A stretch of DNA of 29,235 nucleotides. Origin: JBKBYG01 sp046313435. Its GTDB lineage: Bacteria > Pseudomonadota > Alphaproteobacteria > Rickettsiales > Arcanibacteraceae. Positions within the stretch are counted from its first letter, which is position 1. Each line of letters opens with the position of its first letter. The position numbers and the translations under genes are program-made. The notes under the pieces were generated by a model that searched no databases, was not told the DNA's origin, and was given only the letters and a program-made list of their open reading frames with translations. The stretch lies in assembly GCA_046313435.1 (NCBI GenBank), contig JBKBYG010000019.1:1-29235 (forward strand), written 5' to 3'. Below are positions 15,437 to 24,003 of the stretch, piece after piece.

Positions 15437-16627
15437 TTGAATAAAAATCACTATGATATTATTATAATAGGGGCAGGAGCAGCTGGCTTAATGTGCGCAG
15501 CCTTTGCTAATAAAATTGATAAAAAAATATTAGTTATTGAACATACAAATAATATTGGTGAAAAAATCAGAATTTCTGGTGGAGGAAGATGTAATTTTAC
15601 TAATTTGCATGTCAATCATAATAAATATATTAGCAACAATCCAGAATTTGTTAAATTTGCGCTTCAATCATACACTCAATATGATTTTATAAAGCTGGTT
15701 GAAAAATACAAAATTGCTTACCATGAAAAGACTTTAGGACAACTTTTTTGTGACAATTCTTCGAAACAGATCATAAATATGTTGATTGAGGAATGTAAAC
15801 CAAATGTAAGTTTTTCATTAAATACAGTTATTAGCGAAATAAGCAAAGCTGACAATTTTAATTTAGAAACATCGAAAGGTAGTTTTGCTTCTAACTCACT
15901 TGTAATGGCAACAGGTGGCCTATCAATCCCTAAGCTTGGCGCAAGTGATTTTGGTTATCGTATTGCTAAACAGTTTAATATAAAAATTATTCAAACAAAG
16001 CCCGCACTTGTTCCTTTTACTGTAGATTTTGAACAAGAAAAAATAGGGAAAGATTTAGCGGGAATTTCTGTTGATTCAATATGTAAACAAGATAAAATTA
16101 GCTTTAGAGAGAATATATTATTTACTCATAAGGGATTAAGCGGGCCTGCAATTTTACAAATTTCTTCTTATATAAGAGAAGTAAAAAACCATATTTTATC
16201 AATTGATTTATCGCCCCAAACGGATGTTAAAAAATTACTTATTGAAAATCGCAATAGTAAATTAAAAGTCACTAACCTACTTAAAACTTATCTGCCAAAA
16301 AGATTTATTGATAATTTAGCTATATTTAAAGATATTGATAAGAAAATAGCTGAATGTAAAAATTCTGAATTAGAAGAAATTGCTGAATATATCCATAGTT
16401 TTAAAATTCAGTTAAGTGGAACAGAGGGCTATAACAAAGCTGAAGTTACACTAGGTGGTGTAGATACAGATGAGCTTTTTCCAAATACAATGGAATCTAA
16501 AAAGATTCCTGGACTATATTTTATTGGAGAAATTGTGGATGTGACAGGCTGGCTTGGAGGATATAATTTCCAATGGGCATGGTCTTCTGCATTTATTGCT
16601 GCGCAGAGTATATCAAATAACAGTTAA
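15437..16627 (+). CDS. YhiN/HI0933-family NAD(P)/FAD-dependent oxidoreductase
   Basis: A 396-residue flavoprotein of the HI0933-like (YhiN) family, whose physiological role is poorly defined. The FAD-binding Rossmann motif is DIIIIGAGAAGLMCA (7-21), followed by ISGGGRCNFTN (46-56), a strong family signature. Further signatures are LVMATGGLSIPKLGASDFGY and the C-terminal GLYFIGEIVDVTGWLGGYNF, where the second FAD contact lies. The start codon is an unusual TTG at 15437, preceded by AAGAG; no ATG or GTG is placed early enough to keep the Rossmann motif intact. It follows the duplicated-repeat gene by 21 bp, so the two may be co-transcribed, and is convergent with dprA. Confidence 0.92.
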   Translation: MNKNHYDIIIIGAGAAGLMCAAFANKIDKKILVIEHTNNIGEKIRISGGGRCNFTNLHVNHNKYISNNPEFVKFALQSYTQYDFIKLVEKYKIAYHEKTLGQLFCDNSSKQIINMLIEECKPNVSFSLNTVISEISKADNFNLETSKGSFASNSLVMATGGLSIPKLGASDFGYRIAKQFNIKIIQTKPALVPFTVDFEQEKIGKDLAGISVDSICKQDKISFRENILFTHKGLSGPAILQISSYIREVKNHILSIDLSPQTDVKKLLIENRNSKLKVTNLLKTYLPKRFIDNLAIFKDIDKKIAECKNSELEEIAEYIHSFKIQLSGTEGYNKAEVTLGGVDTDELFPNTMESKKIPGLYFIGEIVDVTGWLGGYNFQWAWSSAFIAAQSISNNS

Positions 16628-16654
16628 CAATGAAATCAGCTAATTTATTTATGT

Positions 16655-17779
16655 TTAATATAATAATGCCACCTTGTTTCCATAATATCTTTCTAATTTG
16701 CCTGCAAGTTCTAATTCAAGTAATATCGTAAGAATAACCTGGATATGAAAACCAGTATGTTTAATTAGATCATCAATTAATGTAGGGCTGGAACTTAAGT
16801 ATTTTGGTATATCCATACGTGCTTTTGATAATTCATTTTCATCAATAAAAATCTTATTTTGTATGTGAAAGGAATTAGTTGTTTTTTCAGAAAAATTCTT
16901 GACTTTGTTTTCTCTAATAAATTTCAACTGCTCAATTATATCTTCTGAATTTCTTATCAAATTAGCGCCTTCTCTAAGTAGTTTGTTATTTCCTTCGTAT
17001 CTAGGATCTAGTGGGAAACCAGGTACTGCAAAGATTTCTCTATTTTGTTCAAGCGCAAATTTAGCTGTAATAAGTGATCCAGAATTGATACTTGCTTCAA
17101 CAACTATAACCCCAAGGGACAAGCCTGATATTATCCGGTTACGTCTAGGGAAATTTTGCCCTTTAGGAATAGTTCCATACGGCATTTCAGCAATTATCAA
17201 GCCTTTTTCTTTTATTTGAGCATATAAGTCCCTATTTTCTGGGGGATAAATATTATCAATTCCACCAGCAATCACAGCAATAGTCCCAGTTTCAAGTGCG
17301 CTGGTATGAGAGGCTGTATCAATTCCTCTAGCCAGACCTGAAGTAATAATAAATCCAGCTTCTCCTAATTCCCTGGAAATTGTTTTTGCAAAATTATATC
17401 CATTTGCAGAAAAATTCCTTGATCCAACTACTGCTATATTATCTGTATTTGATAGCAATTCTTTATTGCCTAAGATTGTAATAAGAGGGGGGAAATTATC
17501 AATTTCAAGTAAAAGTCTTGAGTATGCTTCCTCAGTATAAGCGAGTATTTCTCCCCCAAGTTTTACTGTGTCTTCATATTCTTTTTCTGCATCGCTCTTA
17601 GAACATATTTTAATTTTTTTACCCCCAAGGGCTGCAAGTTCAGGAACAGCTTTTAGCGCTTCATCAATAGTACTATATAAAGTCAATATATTCATGAAGG
17701 TTTTAGGCCCAACATTTTCACTTCTCAGTAGCCTTAAATATTTTATTTTTTCTTCAAAGGATAAATTTTTTACAACCAT
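16655..17779 (-). CDS. dprA: DNA-processing protein DprA
   Basis: RecA loader for incoming single-stranded DNA in natural transformation (DprA/Smf), 374 residues. An N-terminal helix-hairpin-helix region (10-60: LRSENVGPKTFMNIL) leads into the extended Rossmann domain with VVGSRNFSANG (117-127), ITSGLARGIDTASH (145-158), AGGIDNIYPPENR, FPRRNRIISGLS (210-221) and EASINSGSLITAKFALEQ. A C-terminal winged-helix (about 315-374) is retained. The protein looks complete. DprA is retained in many bacteria with no known competence. Convergent with the yhiN-like gene and divergent from the IQ-motif gene. The ribosome binding site is weak. Confidence 0.95.
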   Translation of the reverse strand: MVVKNLSFEEKIKYLRLLRSENVGPKTFMNILTLYSTIDEALKAVPELAALGGKKIKICSKSDAEKEYEDTVKLGGEILAYTEEAYSRLLLEIDNFPPLITILGNKELLSNTDNIAVVGSRNFSANGYNFAKTISRELGEAGFIITSGLARGIDTASHTSALETGTIAVIAGGIDNIYPPENRDLYAQIKEKGLIIAEMPYGTIPKGQNFPRRNRIISGLSLGVIVVEASINSGSLITAKFALEQNREIFAVPGFPLDPRYEGNNKLLREGANLIRNSEDIIEQLKFIRENKVKNFSEKTTNSFHIQNKIFIDENELSKARMDIPKYLSSSPTLIDDLIKHTGFHIQVILTILLELELAGKLERYYGNKVALLY

Positions 17780-17941
17780 AGGCTTCGTATATTTTTGTCT
17801 CGCACGTAAATTTAATCGGCTGAGATTTATATAGCAAAAAAAATATAAAGCAAGAAGAATCTATAGCAATTATAATTCTATTGTTCATAAATGTAATTTA
17901 ATGTAATGCTTAAGCGGTATTAATATTTATTAGAGGTGAGA

Positions 17942-19099
17942 ATGAATGAAACTAAAGATTTAGAGATTTGGGAAAGCATAATAGAGGATATAAAAGAATT
18001 TTTAAAAGATGAACAGGAAAAAATTCGAATTAAGAAAAACGAATATAATGCTACTATTAATGAGATAAGGGAATATAGTAAAAAATGCCCTCATCTAAAG
18101 GAAAAAATTGAAAAAATTTGTAAAGAATTAGATTATGGATTTTCTCTTTCTGCTTCTATAAAGCTTGAAAACATAATATGTAATGAAGAGCTACTTAATA
18201 AATTGCATAAAAATCTATCAAATTGTATAGATAAAGCTAAACAAGCTTTTTATAACGTAAAATATATTGCCGAAAGGTTAAATGACCAAGAATTAAAAAA
18301 ATTATATAGCTTTAGTGATTTAAGAATAAATTATCTAACGAATTCTAAAGAAACATCTGAAAGTTTTATAATGCTTACTGTTCTAAAAAAAACTTATTAT
18401 GAAATTTTGAAAGCTACCATTCCAAATTTTGAAAAATATGATAAAGGAATGGGTATTGTAGACAAAAATGGCGAAATTAAGGAAGCGTATAGAATAATAT
18501 TGCCGGGATATGTATTTGATAAGGTATTTTCAGATGTAATTGAAGGCTATATACTTAAGGAGCCATTAGTTTCATTCATTAAAAAGGAATTAGATCATGT
18601 TAGAAACCCAATCGATGGCTTACAAGAGCATTATTTAAAAGTAATACTTGCACCTGTAAATAAAGATTTAATTATTAAGGATTTAAATTCTAATAGTTCA
18701 AAATTATATATAGTAATTTTAAATGATATAAATAGAGCTGAAAGTAAACAGATTAAAATAAGAAGAGAGATTATTGATTCACTAAAAAGTTTGATTGATG
18801 AAGCTGATAAATCATATGAAAATAACCCTTTAATTTCTACTCAAGAGCAAATCTTTTTAGAAAAAATTGCTGGCACTCTCAATAGGTTAAGCTCAGGTTA
18901 CTGGGAAAGTGTTAGTAACCCAGCATCTTGGAATGATGAAAGCAAAAATATTGTTCAAAGCACAATAAAAATTCAGTCATGGGTAAGAAGAGAGCAAGCT
19001 GAAAATAATGCTTTAAAAATGCTTGAAAATAATCCAAATTCTAACCTAGCCGCTAAAATAAAAGAAAGAAGAAAAGATAGGGCTGCTTTAAATAGATAA
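17942..19099 (+). CDS. Hypothetical helical protein with an IQ-like motif
   Basis: An unrecognised 385-residue, Lys/Glu/Asn-rich, mainly helical protein without signal peptide or membrane segment. The N-terminal 60 residues look coiled-coil prone. Near the C-terminus (about 343-352) KIQSWVRREQ resembles the first half of a calmodulin-binding IQ motif (IQxxxR), and the last 15 residues are very basic (KIKERRKDRAALNR). ATG 17942 is preferred over GTG 17936 because the GTG lies within the Shine-Dalgarno stretch AGAGGTGA (17932-17939), at ideal distance from the ATG. The basic tail would suit a type IV secretion substrate, which is inference only. A strong bidirectional terminator follows the gene. 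Confidence 0.7.
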   Translation: MNETKDLEIWESIIEDIKEFLKDEQEKIRIKKNEYNATINEIREYSKKCPHLKEKIEKICKELDYGFSLSASIKLENIICNEELLNKLHKNLSNCIDKAKQAFYNVKYIAERLNDQELKKLYSFSDLRINYLTNSKETSESFIMLTVLKKTYYEILKATIPNFEKYDKGMGIVDKNGEIKEAYRIILPGYVFDKVFSDVIEGYILKEPLVSFIKKELDHVRNPIDGLQEHYLKVILAPVNKDLIIKDLNSNSSKLYIVILNDINRAESKQIKIRREIIDSLKSLIDEADKSYENNPLISTQEQIFLEKIAGTLNRLSSGYWESVSNPASWNDESKNIVQSTIKIQSWVRREQAENNALKMLENNPNSNLAAKIKERRKDRAALNR

Positions 19100-19105
19100 T
19101 ATATT

Positions 19106-19131
19106 AAAGTGAGCCTTTAGCGGCTCACTTT
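19106..19131. terminator. Bidirectional terminator between convergent genes
   Basis: AAAGTGAGCC (19106-19115) pairs perfectly with GGCTCACTTT (19122-19131) over a 6-base loop, ending in T residues on the plus strand and AATATATTA on the minus strand. The minus-strand ankyrin gene stop codon TGA (19127-19125) lies within it. Confidence 0.85.
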
Positions 19132-20423
19132 ATCTTTACTTTATGAGACGTATCCTTTTTAAAAGCAATATCTTTTGCAAGACGTGAAGCTTTTATTGCC
19201 GAATCTGAATTTAAATGATTGTCATAAGGATCGAAAACCATAGTTGCAATTTTATTTATCAGTTCTGCAGGTAATGCAGGTAAAGAACTATTCTGTCCAT
19301 GTCCAGATTGCGCTAAAGTAATATGCGCAGCAGTAGCATAATCAGGAGATTCTATAACTTCTTTGATAATAGGATTATTCATAAGATGGATGTGAGAAGA
19401 AATATTTTTTGCTATCGTACTATCTATGGTCGCGCCACGTTTAATTAAGGCTTCAATTAATTCAGTATTTATTCCTTTTAAATTAGGCCTCAGGGTTGCA
19501 TAGTATAAAGCAGTTTTACCATGTCTATCTTTTAAATTTATATCTTGTGTTGCATCTAATAAAGTTTTTTCGTAAATATTAACCCTAGATAATATATGTA
19601 AAGCTGTAGAGCCATCAATGTCTTGAATGTTAACATCTGCACCATGTTTAATAAGCCATTCAACAGTGCTAAATGCAGTATTAAGGTCACGATCTTTGAT
19701 AAGTAGATATATCATACTTAGCTGATCACAAACTATATGTAAAATTGTTTTTTGTTGAAATATTTTAGCATTTATATCGTTTTTTTTAGTCTTTAAATCA
19801 ATATCTTTTTTAATATTTACTATATAACTAAGTGACCTATCAAGAATTACCGTACTAAAATCTTGTTTGTACATCCTATAATTTTCAAAAAATTCAGCTG
19901 CATATCCTAGTTGTGCTACTTCACCATTGTTATTTTTAATATTTATATTAGCTCCTCTTTTGATTAAAAACCTTCTAATCTCTTCCTCCTTGAAGGCGTA
20001 ACGTGTGTTAATAATGTGTAAAGCTGTATTACCATCTTGATCTTGATAATTTACGTCAGCTCCAGCGTCTATAATAGCTTCAATTATTTTCTCAGGTTTC
20101 ATGTTCTTATTATTATCAGAGATATAAATAGATTTTTTAAATGCAAAAATGAGGAAGTTATTTAATTTAGACTTGCCGTTTAAAGGATCCTTTTTGAAAT
20201 CATTTATAGCTGTAATAAGTTTTTCTATATTTAGGACGCTTTTTATCCATCCGTCATGAGCTATTTTATCGAATAAGTTTACGTCATCTTGCAGATTGCT
20301 GTATAATATGTTGGTAAAAGATTGTGATGCATTTAAGTTTACATCATCTTCTGGCTTGCCGTATAATGTACTAATAAAAAATTGTGATGCATTATTTACT
20401 ATTTTGTTAAAAAATTTGAGCAT
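19125..20423 (-). CDS. Ankyrin-repeat protein with F-box-like C-terminal motif
   Basis: A 432-residue protein. Ankyrin repeats are seen at about 113-165 (DAGADVNYQDQDGNTALHI, KRGANINIKNNNG), 222-275 (HGADVNIQDIDGSTALHIL) and 293-335 (INLKDRHGKTALYYAT, LIKRGATID). Near the C-terminus LPAELINKIATMV (384-396) looks like an F-box first helix, matching LPFDINCHIASFV of the other ankyrin protein. Residues 11-30 and 31-50 are a 20-residue tandem repeat (ending EDDVNL and QDDVNL) encoded by a 60-bp duplication. No signal peptide. A host-directed effector role is plausible given family precedent in Orientia and Wolbachia, but not shown. Confidence 0.82.
   Translation of the reverse strand: MLKFFNKIVNNASQFFISTLYGKPEDDVNLNASQSFTNILYSNLQDDVNLFDKIAHDGWIKSVLNIEKLITAINDFKKDPLNGKSKLNNFLIFAFKKSIYISDNNKNMKPEKIIEAIIDAGADVNYQDQDGNTALHIINTRYAFKEEEIRRFLIKRGANINIKNNNGEVAQLGYAAEFFENYRMYKQDFSTVILDRSLSYIVNIKKDIDLKTKKNDINAKIFQQKTILHIVCDQLSMIYLLIKDRDLNTAFSTVEWLIKHGADVNIQDIDGSTALHILSRVNIYEKTLLDATQDINLKDRHGKTALYYATLRPNLKGINTELIEALIKRGATIDSTIAKNISSHIHLMNNPIIKEVIESPDYATAAHITLAQSGHGQNSSLPALPAELINKIATMVFDPYDNHLNSDSAIKASRLAKDIAFKKDTSHKVKIK
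20275..20394 (-). repeat. 60-bp tandem duplication inside the second ankyrin gene
   Basis: Units 20275-20334 and 20335-20394 both begin AAGTTTACRTCATCTT and end ATTGTGATGCAT, with scattered substitutions. It adds 20 residues to the N-terminal region, before the ankyrin repeats. Confidence 0.8.
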
Positions 20424-20554
20424 AATTTTTTTATTTTTTAAATTGTTAATATTTTGTTACTATAAATTATTATGATCAAAGAATCAAGTAAAGTATATTA
20501 ATTTATTAATTAATTATACATTATTAAAAATATTTTATGCAGTTAAGTTAAGGT

Positions 20555-20587
20555 GAAAAAACAAGCCTACTTTTTAGGAATAGGCTT
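20555..20587 (-). terminator. Intrinsic terminator of aspS
   Basis: On the minus strand AAGCCTA (20587-20581) pairs with TAGGCTT (20569-20563), followed by GTTTTTT. It lies just after the aspS stop codon. Confidence 0.8.
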
Positions 20588-20598
20588 ATTATTATTGT

Positions 20599-22401
20599 TT
20601 ATTTTGAAGCTAATTTCTTAGCTGAAGGACTGAGTTGAAGGTTTAATTCACGTAATTGTTTTTCATCAACAAAAGTTGGCGCTCCCATAAGTAGATCTTG
20701 GGCCTGTTGATTCATTGGAAATGCAATTACTTCACGAATATTAGGCTCGTTTGCAAGTAACATTACAATACGGTCAATACCAGGTGCAATACCACCGTGA
20801 GGAGGTGCACCATATGTGAATGCGCGGATCATGCCACCAAATTTCTCATCAACTTGCTCTTTTGTATATCCAACAATTGAGAATGCTTTATACATAAGTT
20901 CGGGTTTATGATTTCTAATCCCACCACTACTAAGCTCAACGCCATTACAAACAATATCATATTGATATGCAAGAATATTCAAGAAATCCTCTTTAGTTTT
21001 GGCCGTCTCTAATGCTTCTAGGCCGCCTTGTGGCATAGAGAATGGATTATGAGTAAAGTCAATTCCACCCTTATCTTCATTCCATTCAAAGAAAGGAAAA
21101 TCAATAATCCAGCAGAATTTAAAAGCATCATCTTTAATAAGACTCAGCTCATTACCAAGCGCTGTACGAACTTTACCTGCAAGTTTTGCAGCTTCCTCTT
21201 CTATATTAGATGAGAAAAATACTGAATCTCCGTTACCAATTTGTGCAGTAGCTTTAAGTGCTTGTAATTGCGCTTCATTTAAGAATTTTGCTATTGGACC
21301 TTTTGCCGTACCATCTTCAGCAAATGTAACATACCCAAGTCCTGCAGCACCGAGTTCTTGTGCAAATGCAATCATTTTATCAAAGAAGCTTCTAGGCTTT
21401 GAAGCAGTATTTGGTGCTGGTATTGCTCTAACAATATGTCCTTTCTTAATATTTTCACGGAATATTGTAAATTCTGAATCTCTAAATATTTCCGTTACAT
21501 CCGATATTTCTAATGGATTACGTAAATCAGGTTTATCATTTCCATATTTTAACATTGAATCTCTAAAGGTAATCCTTGGGAATGGGTAATTACTAACTTC
21601 TTTATTTGAAAATTCCTTAAATACAGAATGAAGTATCGGCTCCATTGTACCAAAAATATCTTCTTGTGTTACAAACGACATTTCAACATCAAGCTGATAA
21701 AACTCACCAGGGGAACGATCAGCTCTTCCATCTTCATCACGGAAGCAGGGTGCTATCTGGAAATATTTATCAAATCCAGAGATCATAAGTAATTGCTTAA
21801 ATTGCTGAGGTGCTTGTGGAAGTGCGTAAAATTTACCAGGATGTACTCTGCTTGGCACTAAATAATCACGCGCACCTTCAGGAGAGCTTGCAGTGAGAAT
21901 AGGGGTCTGAAACTCCATAAACCCAGAATCAATCATTTTATTACGTATAAATGAAATTACATTCGACCTAAGAATGATATTGTTATGAAGTTTTTCGCGC
22001 CTTAAATCAAGAAACCTATATTTAAGCCTGGTTTCTTCAGGAAATTCCTGAGCTGAATTAACCATAAGAGGCAGAACTTCAGCTTGTGATTCTATCTGTA
22101 ATTCTTCTATTGCAATTTCAATTTCACCAGTGGGTAGATTCTTGTTTACTGTATCTTCACTTCTAGCAACAACTCTGCCTATAATAGTAATAACACTTTC
22201 ATTTTTAAGTTCTGAGACTATATCTAGAAGTTTATTTTCTGAGTCAATAACACATTGGGTAATTCCATAATGATCTCTAATATCAATAAAAACTAAGTTA
22301 CCATGATCACGTTTTCGATGTACCCAACCTGATAATTTAACATTTAAATCTAAATTCTGTAGTGTTAGCTCGCCGCAACTATGCGTTCTATATTTATGCA
22401 T
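20599..22401 (-). CDS. aspS: Aspartyl-tRNA synthetase, bacterial type, probably non-discriminating
   Basis: Class IIb aminoacyl-tRNA synthetase of 600 residues. Regions are the N-terminal OB-fold anticodon-binding domain (1-110), class II motif 2 FRDEDGRADR (220-229), flipping-loop segment PQAPQQF (195-201), the GAD insertion (about 290-420) with RAIPAPNTAS, and motif 3 GIAPGIDRIVMLL. In the anticodon domain the sequence is RKRDHGNLVF with H33. Published work on bacterial AspRS links His here (Leu in E. coli) to a non-discriminating enzyme that also charges tRNA-Asn, which GatCAB then amidates. The second reported position, aligned by eye, is D83, which is neither of the published residues. 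The start ATG 22401 matches the family N-terminus; a terminator follows. Confidence 0.96.
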   Translation of the reverse strand: MHKYRTHSCGELTLQNLDLNVKLSGWVHRKRDHGNLVFIDIRDHYGITQCVIDSENKLLDIVSELKNESVITIIGRVVARSEDTVNKNLPTGEIEIAIEELQIESQAEVLPLMVNSAQEFPEETRLKYRFLDLRREKLHNNIILRSNVISFIRNKMIDSGFMEFQTPILTASSPEGARDYLVPSRVHPGKFYALPQAPQQFKQLLMISGFDKYFQIAPCFRDEDGRADRSPGEFYQLDVEMSFVTQEDIFGTMEPILHSVFKEFSNKEVSNYPFPRITFRDSMLKYGNDKPDLRNPLEISDVTEIFRDSEFTIFRENIKKGHIVRAIPAPNTASKPRSFFDKMIAFAQELGAAGLGYVTFAEDGTAKGPIAKFLNEAQLQALKATAQIGNGDSVFFSSNIEEEAAKLAGKVRTALGNELSLIKDDAFKFCWIIDFPFFEWNEDKGGIDFTHNPFSMPQGGLEALETAKTKEDFLNILAYQYDIVCNGVELSSGGIRNHKPELMYKAFSIVGYTKEQVDEKFGGMIRAFTYGAPPHGGIAPGIDRIVMLLANEPNIREVIAFPMNQQAQDLLMGAPTFVDEKQLRELNLQLSPSAKKLASK

Positions 22402-22434
22402 TTTTTCTATATCGCCTTGTTAATTCTATAATAT

Positions 22435-22575
22435 TAGGTTAAGTAAAGTTTCTTTTTAAGAGATAAGTTTTAGGAATTTTTACCCAGAAAACGCAGCATA
22501 CTAAAATGTATGTGAGGATTTGAGGATAAAAATGACAACAAAATTAGCCTTAAAAAGAGAACTTCACTTAACCTA
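22435..22575. repeat. 141-bp palindromic element with 26/27-bp inverted ends
   Basis: Left arm 22435-22460 begins TAGGTTAAGTAAAGTT; the right arm 22549-22575 is its reverse complement with one substitution and one extra base. A smaller hairpin with CATAC/GTATG (22497-22501/22508-22512) sits at the centre, and flanking bases pair imperfectly, so the whole could fold into one long hairpin. A 14-codon frame, ATG 22532 to TAG 22576, overlaps the right arm. No target duplication was seen. It resembles a miniature mobile or palindromic repeat element; copies elsewhere in the genome cannot be checked here. Confidence 0.6.
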
Positions 22576-22658
22576 GCTTGTTGAAAATTGAAAATAGTAT
22601 ATATTATTCTGATTATATAATAAATATAAAAGCAAAATAAATCTAATGAAAAATTAAA

Positions 22659-23798
22659 ATGACATTAATTACAGAGCAGAATGAACTAGAAGTATTTTGT
22701 AATTCAATAAAGAATAAGAAATTTATAACTGTTGATACAGAATTTTTACGAGATAAAACTTATTATTCTAAATTATGTTTAATACAAATAGCTGATGATG
22801 AAAAAGCTGTTGCAATCGATCCTTTGAGTAAGAATATTGATCTAACATCTTTATTTAGTATATTCGACAATTCCAATATTCTTAAAATTTTCCATTCAGC
22901 AAGGCAAGATTTAGAAATTATATTAAATTTAACTGGTAAAATTCCTAAATCAGTATTTGATACACAAATTGCTGCAATGGTATGTGGATTCGGTGACTCT
23001 GTAAGTTATGAAACTTTGGTAAATAAACTTCTTAATACAGCGCTTGATAAAAGTTGTCGGTATTCTGACTGGTCAATAAGGCCTTTAAATGATAGGCAAA
23101 TCAGTTACGCGCTTGGGGATGTAACATATTTGAGAGACGTGTATAGAAAGCTAAATGCAATGTTACATGAGAATAACCGAGCGGAATGGATTGAAGATGA
23201 AATTGCTTTACTAATTAACCCCGAGACTTATAAAGTTAGGCCTTCTGAAATGTGGAAAAAGATTCGTATTCGGAGCAAGGAACCTAAGTTTTTGCATCTT
23301 GTACAGGTTCTATCTGAATGGAGAGAAATAAAAGCTCAAAAATTAAATATTCCTCGCGGATATCTTTTGAAAGACGAGCCGCTACTTGAAATTGCAGCTT
23401 ATGCTCCTGTAATTAACAAGGATTTAAGTAAAATAAGAGGCTTAAATGCGAAAATAATTTATGGAGAATTAGGTTCGGAAATAGTCCAATTGATAAAAGA
23501 AAATAAAGGAAAATCAGCTCTTTATAAAGAAGACTTCAAGTATAATATTTCTGATAATGATACGTTTGAATTACTTTTAATGTTGCTAAAAATTAAGTCA
23601 GAAAAAGAAAATATCGCTGAGCGTTTAATAATATCAAAAAATGATTTAAAAAAATTTGCAATTGATAAAGACCTTGAGGAATCTCCCATAACAAAAGGTT
23701 GGAGATATGAAGTTTTTGGCCGTGATGCTGAAAAAATTAAAGATGGTAAATTGGCAATTGCGGTGAAAAATAATAAATTTCAATTTGTAGATTTATAA
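22659..23798 (+). CDS. rnd: Ribonuclease D
   Basis: 3'-5' exoribonuclease that trims tRNA precursors and other structured RNA 3' ends. Its 379 residues match the family. The DEDDy exonuclease motifs are present: Exo I VDTEFLRD (D26, E28), Exo II IFHSARQDLEI (D84), Exo III SYALGDVTYLRDVY (Y150, D154). An HRDC domain lies at about 205-285 (VQVLSEWREIKAQKLNIPRGYLLKDEPLLEIA), and a shorter C-terminal tail follows. The start ATG 22659 lacks a clear Shine-Dalgarno. It lies immediately after the palindromic element and on the opposite strand to aspS. Confidence 0.95.
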   Translation: MTLITEQNELEVFCNSIKNKKFITVDTEFLRDKTYYSKLCLIQIADDEKAVAIDPLSKNIDLTSLFSIFDNSNILKIFHSARQDLEIILNLTGKIPKSVFDTQIAAMVCGFGDSVSYETLVNKLLNTALDKSCRYSDWSIRPLNDRQISYALGDVTYLRDVYRKLNAMLHENNRAEWIEDEIALLINPETYKVRPSEMWKKIRIRSKEPKFLHLVQVLSEWREIKAQKLNIPRGYLLKDEPLLEIAAYAPVINKDLSKIRGLNAKIIYGELGSEIVQLIKENKGKSALYKEDFKYNISDNDTFELLLMLLKIKSEKENIAERLIISKNDLKKFAIDKDLEESPITKGWRYEVFGRDAEKIKDGKLAIAVKNNKFQFVDL

Positions 23799-23942
23799 AA
23801 AGAAATTATAGATTGATAAATTTAATAACTCAGCAGCTTTTGCAGTATTTAACTTTGCAATCACAGACATCATATTTACATCATTTATTTTGTCGGAATA
23901 AATGATAAATATCGATAAAGTTGCAAGTTTAATTTTGATCAT
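23793..23942 (-). pseudogene. Possible 49-codon ORF or gene remnant antisense to the rnd-murJ spacer
   Basis: Minus-strand ATG 23942 to TAA 23793 reads 49 codons. Its second half, MMSVIAKLNTAKAAELLN, resembles the helical repeats of MotE or MgtE-N-like proteins. It could be the stump of a larger gene that once occupied this spacer. There is no ribosome binding site, and it covers part of the presumed murJ promoter. Confidence 0.25.
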
Positions 23943-23948
23943 TATAAT
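23921..23948 (+). promoter_or_regulatory. Probable promoter of the murJ-murF-mraY operon
   Basis: TTGCAA (23921-23926) and a consensus TATAAT (23943-23948) are separated by 16 bases. A second candidate, TTGATC with TAAAAT 18 bases on, partly overlaps. The murJ ATG lies about 55 bases downstream. Confidence 0.5.
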
Positions 23949-24003
23949 GTATAATTGTTAAAATGCTTAATATCATTTTACAATTGGTTGGTAAATAAAA
24001 TTT

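Noticed and set aside
17936..17941. GTG start for the IQ-motif gene
   Set aside because: GTG is part of the Shine-Dalgarno stretch AGAGGTGA that serves the ATG at 17942.
23799..24003. tRNA gene upstream of murJ
   Set aside because: No T-arm motif or acceptor stem pairing could be found.
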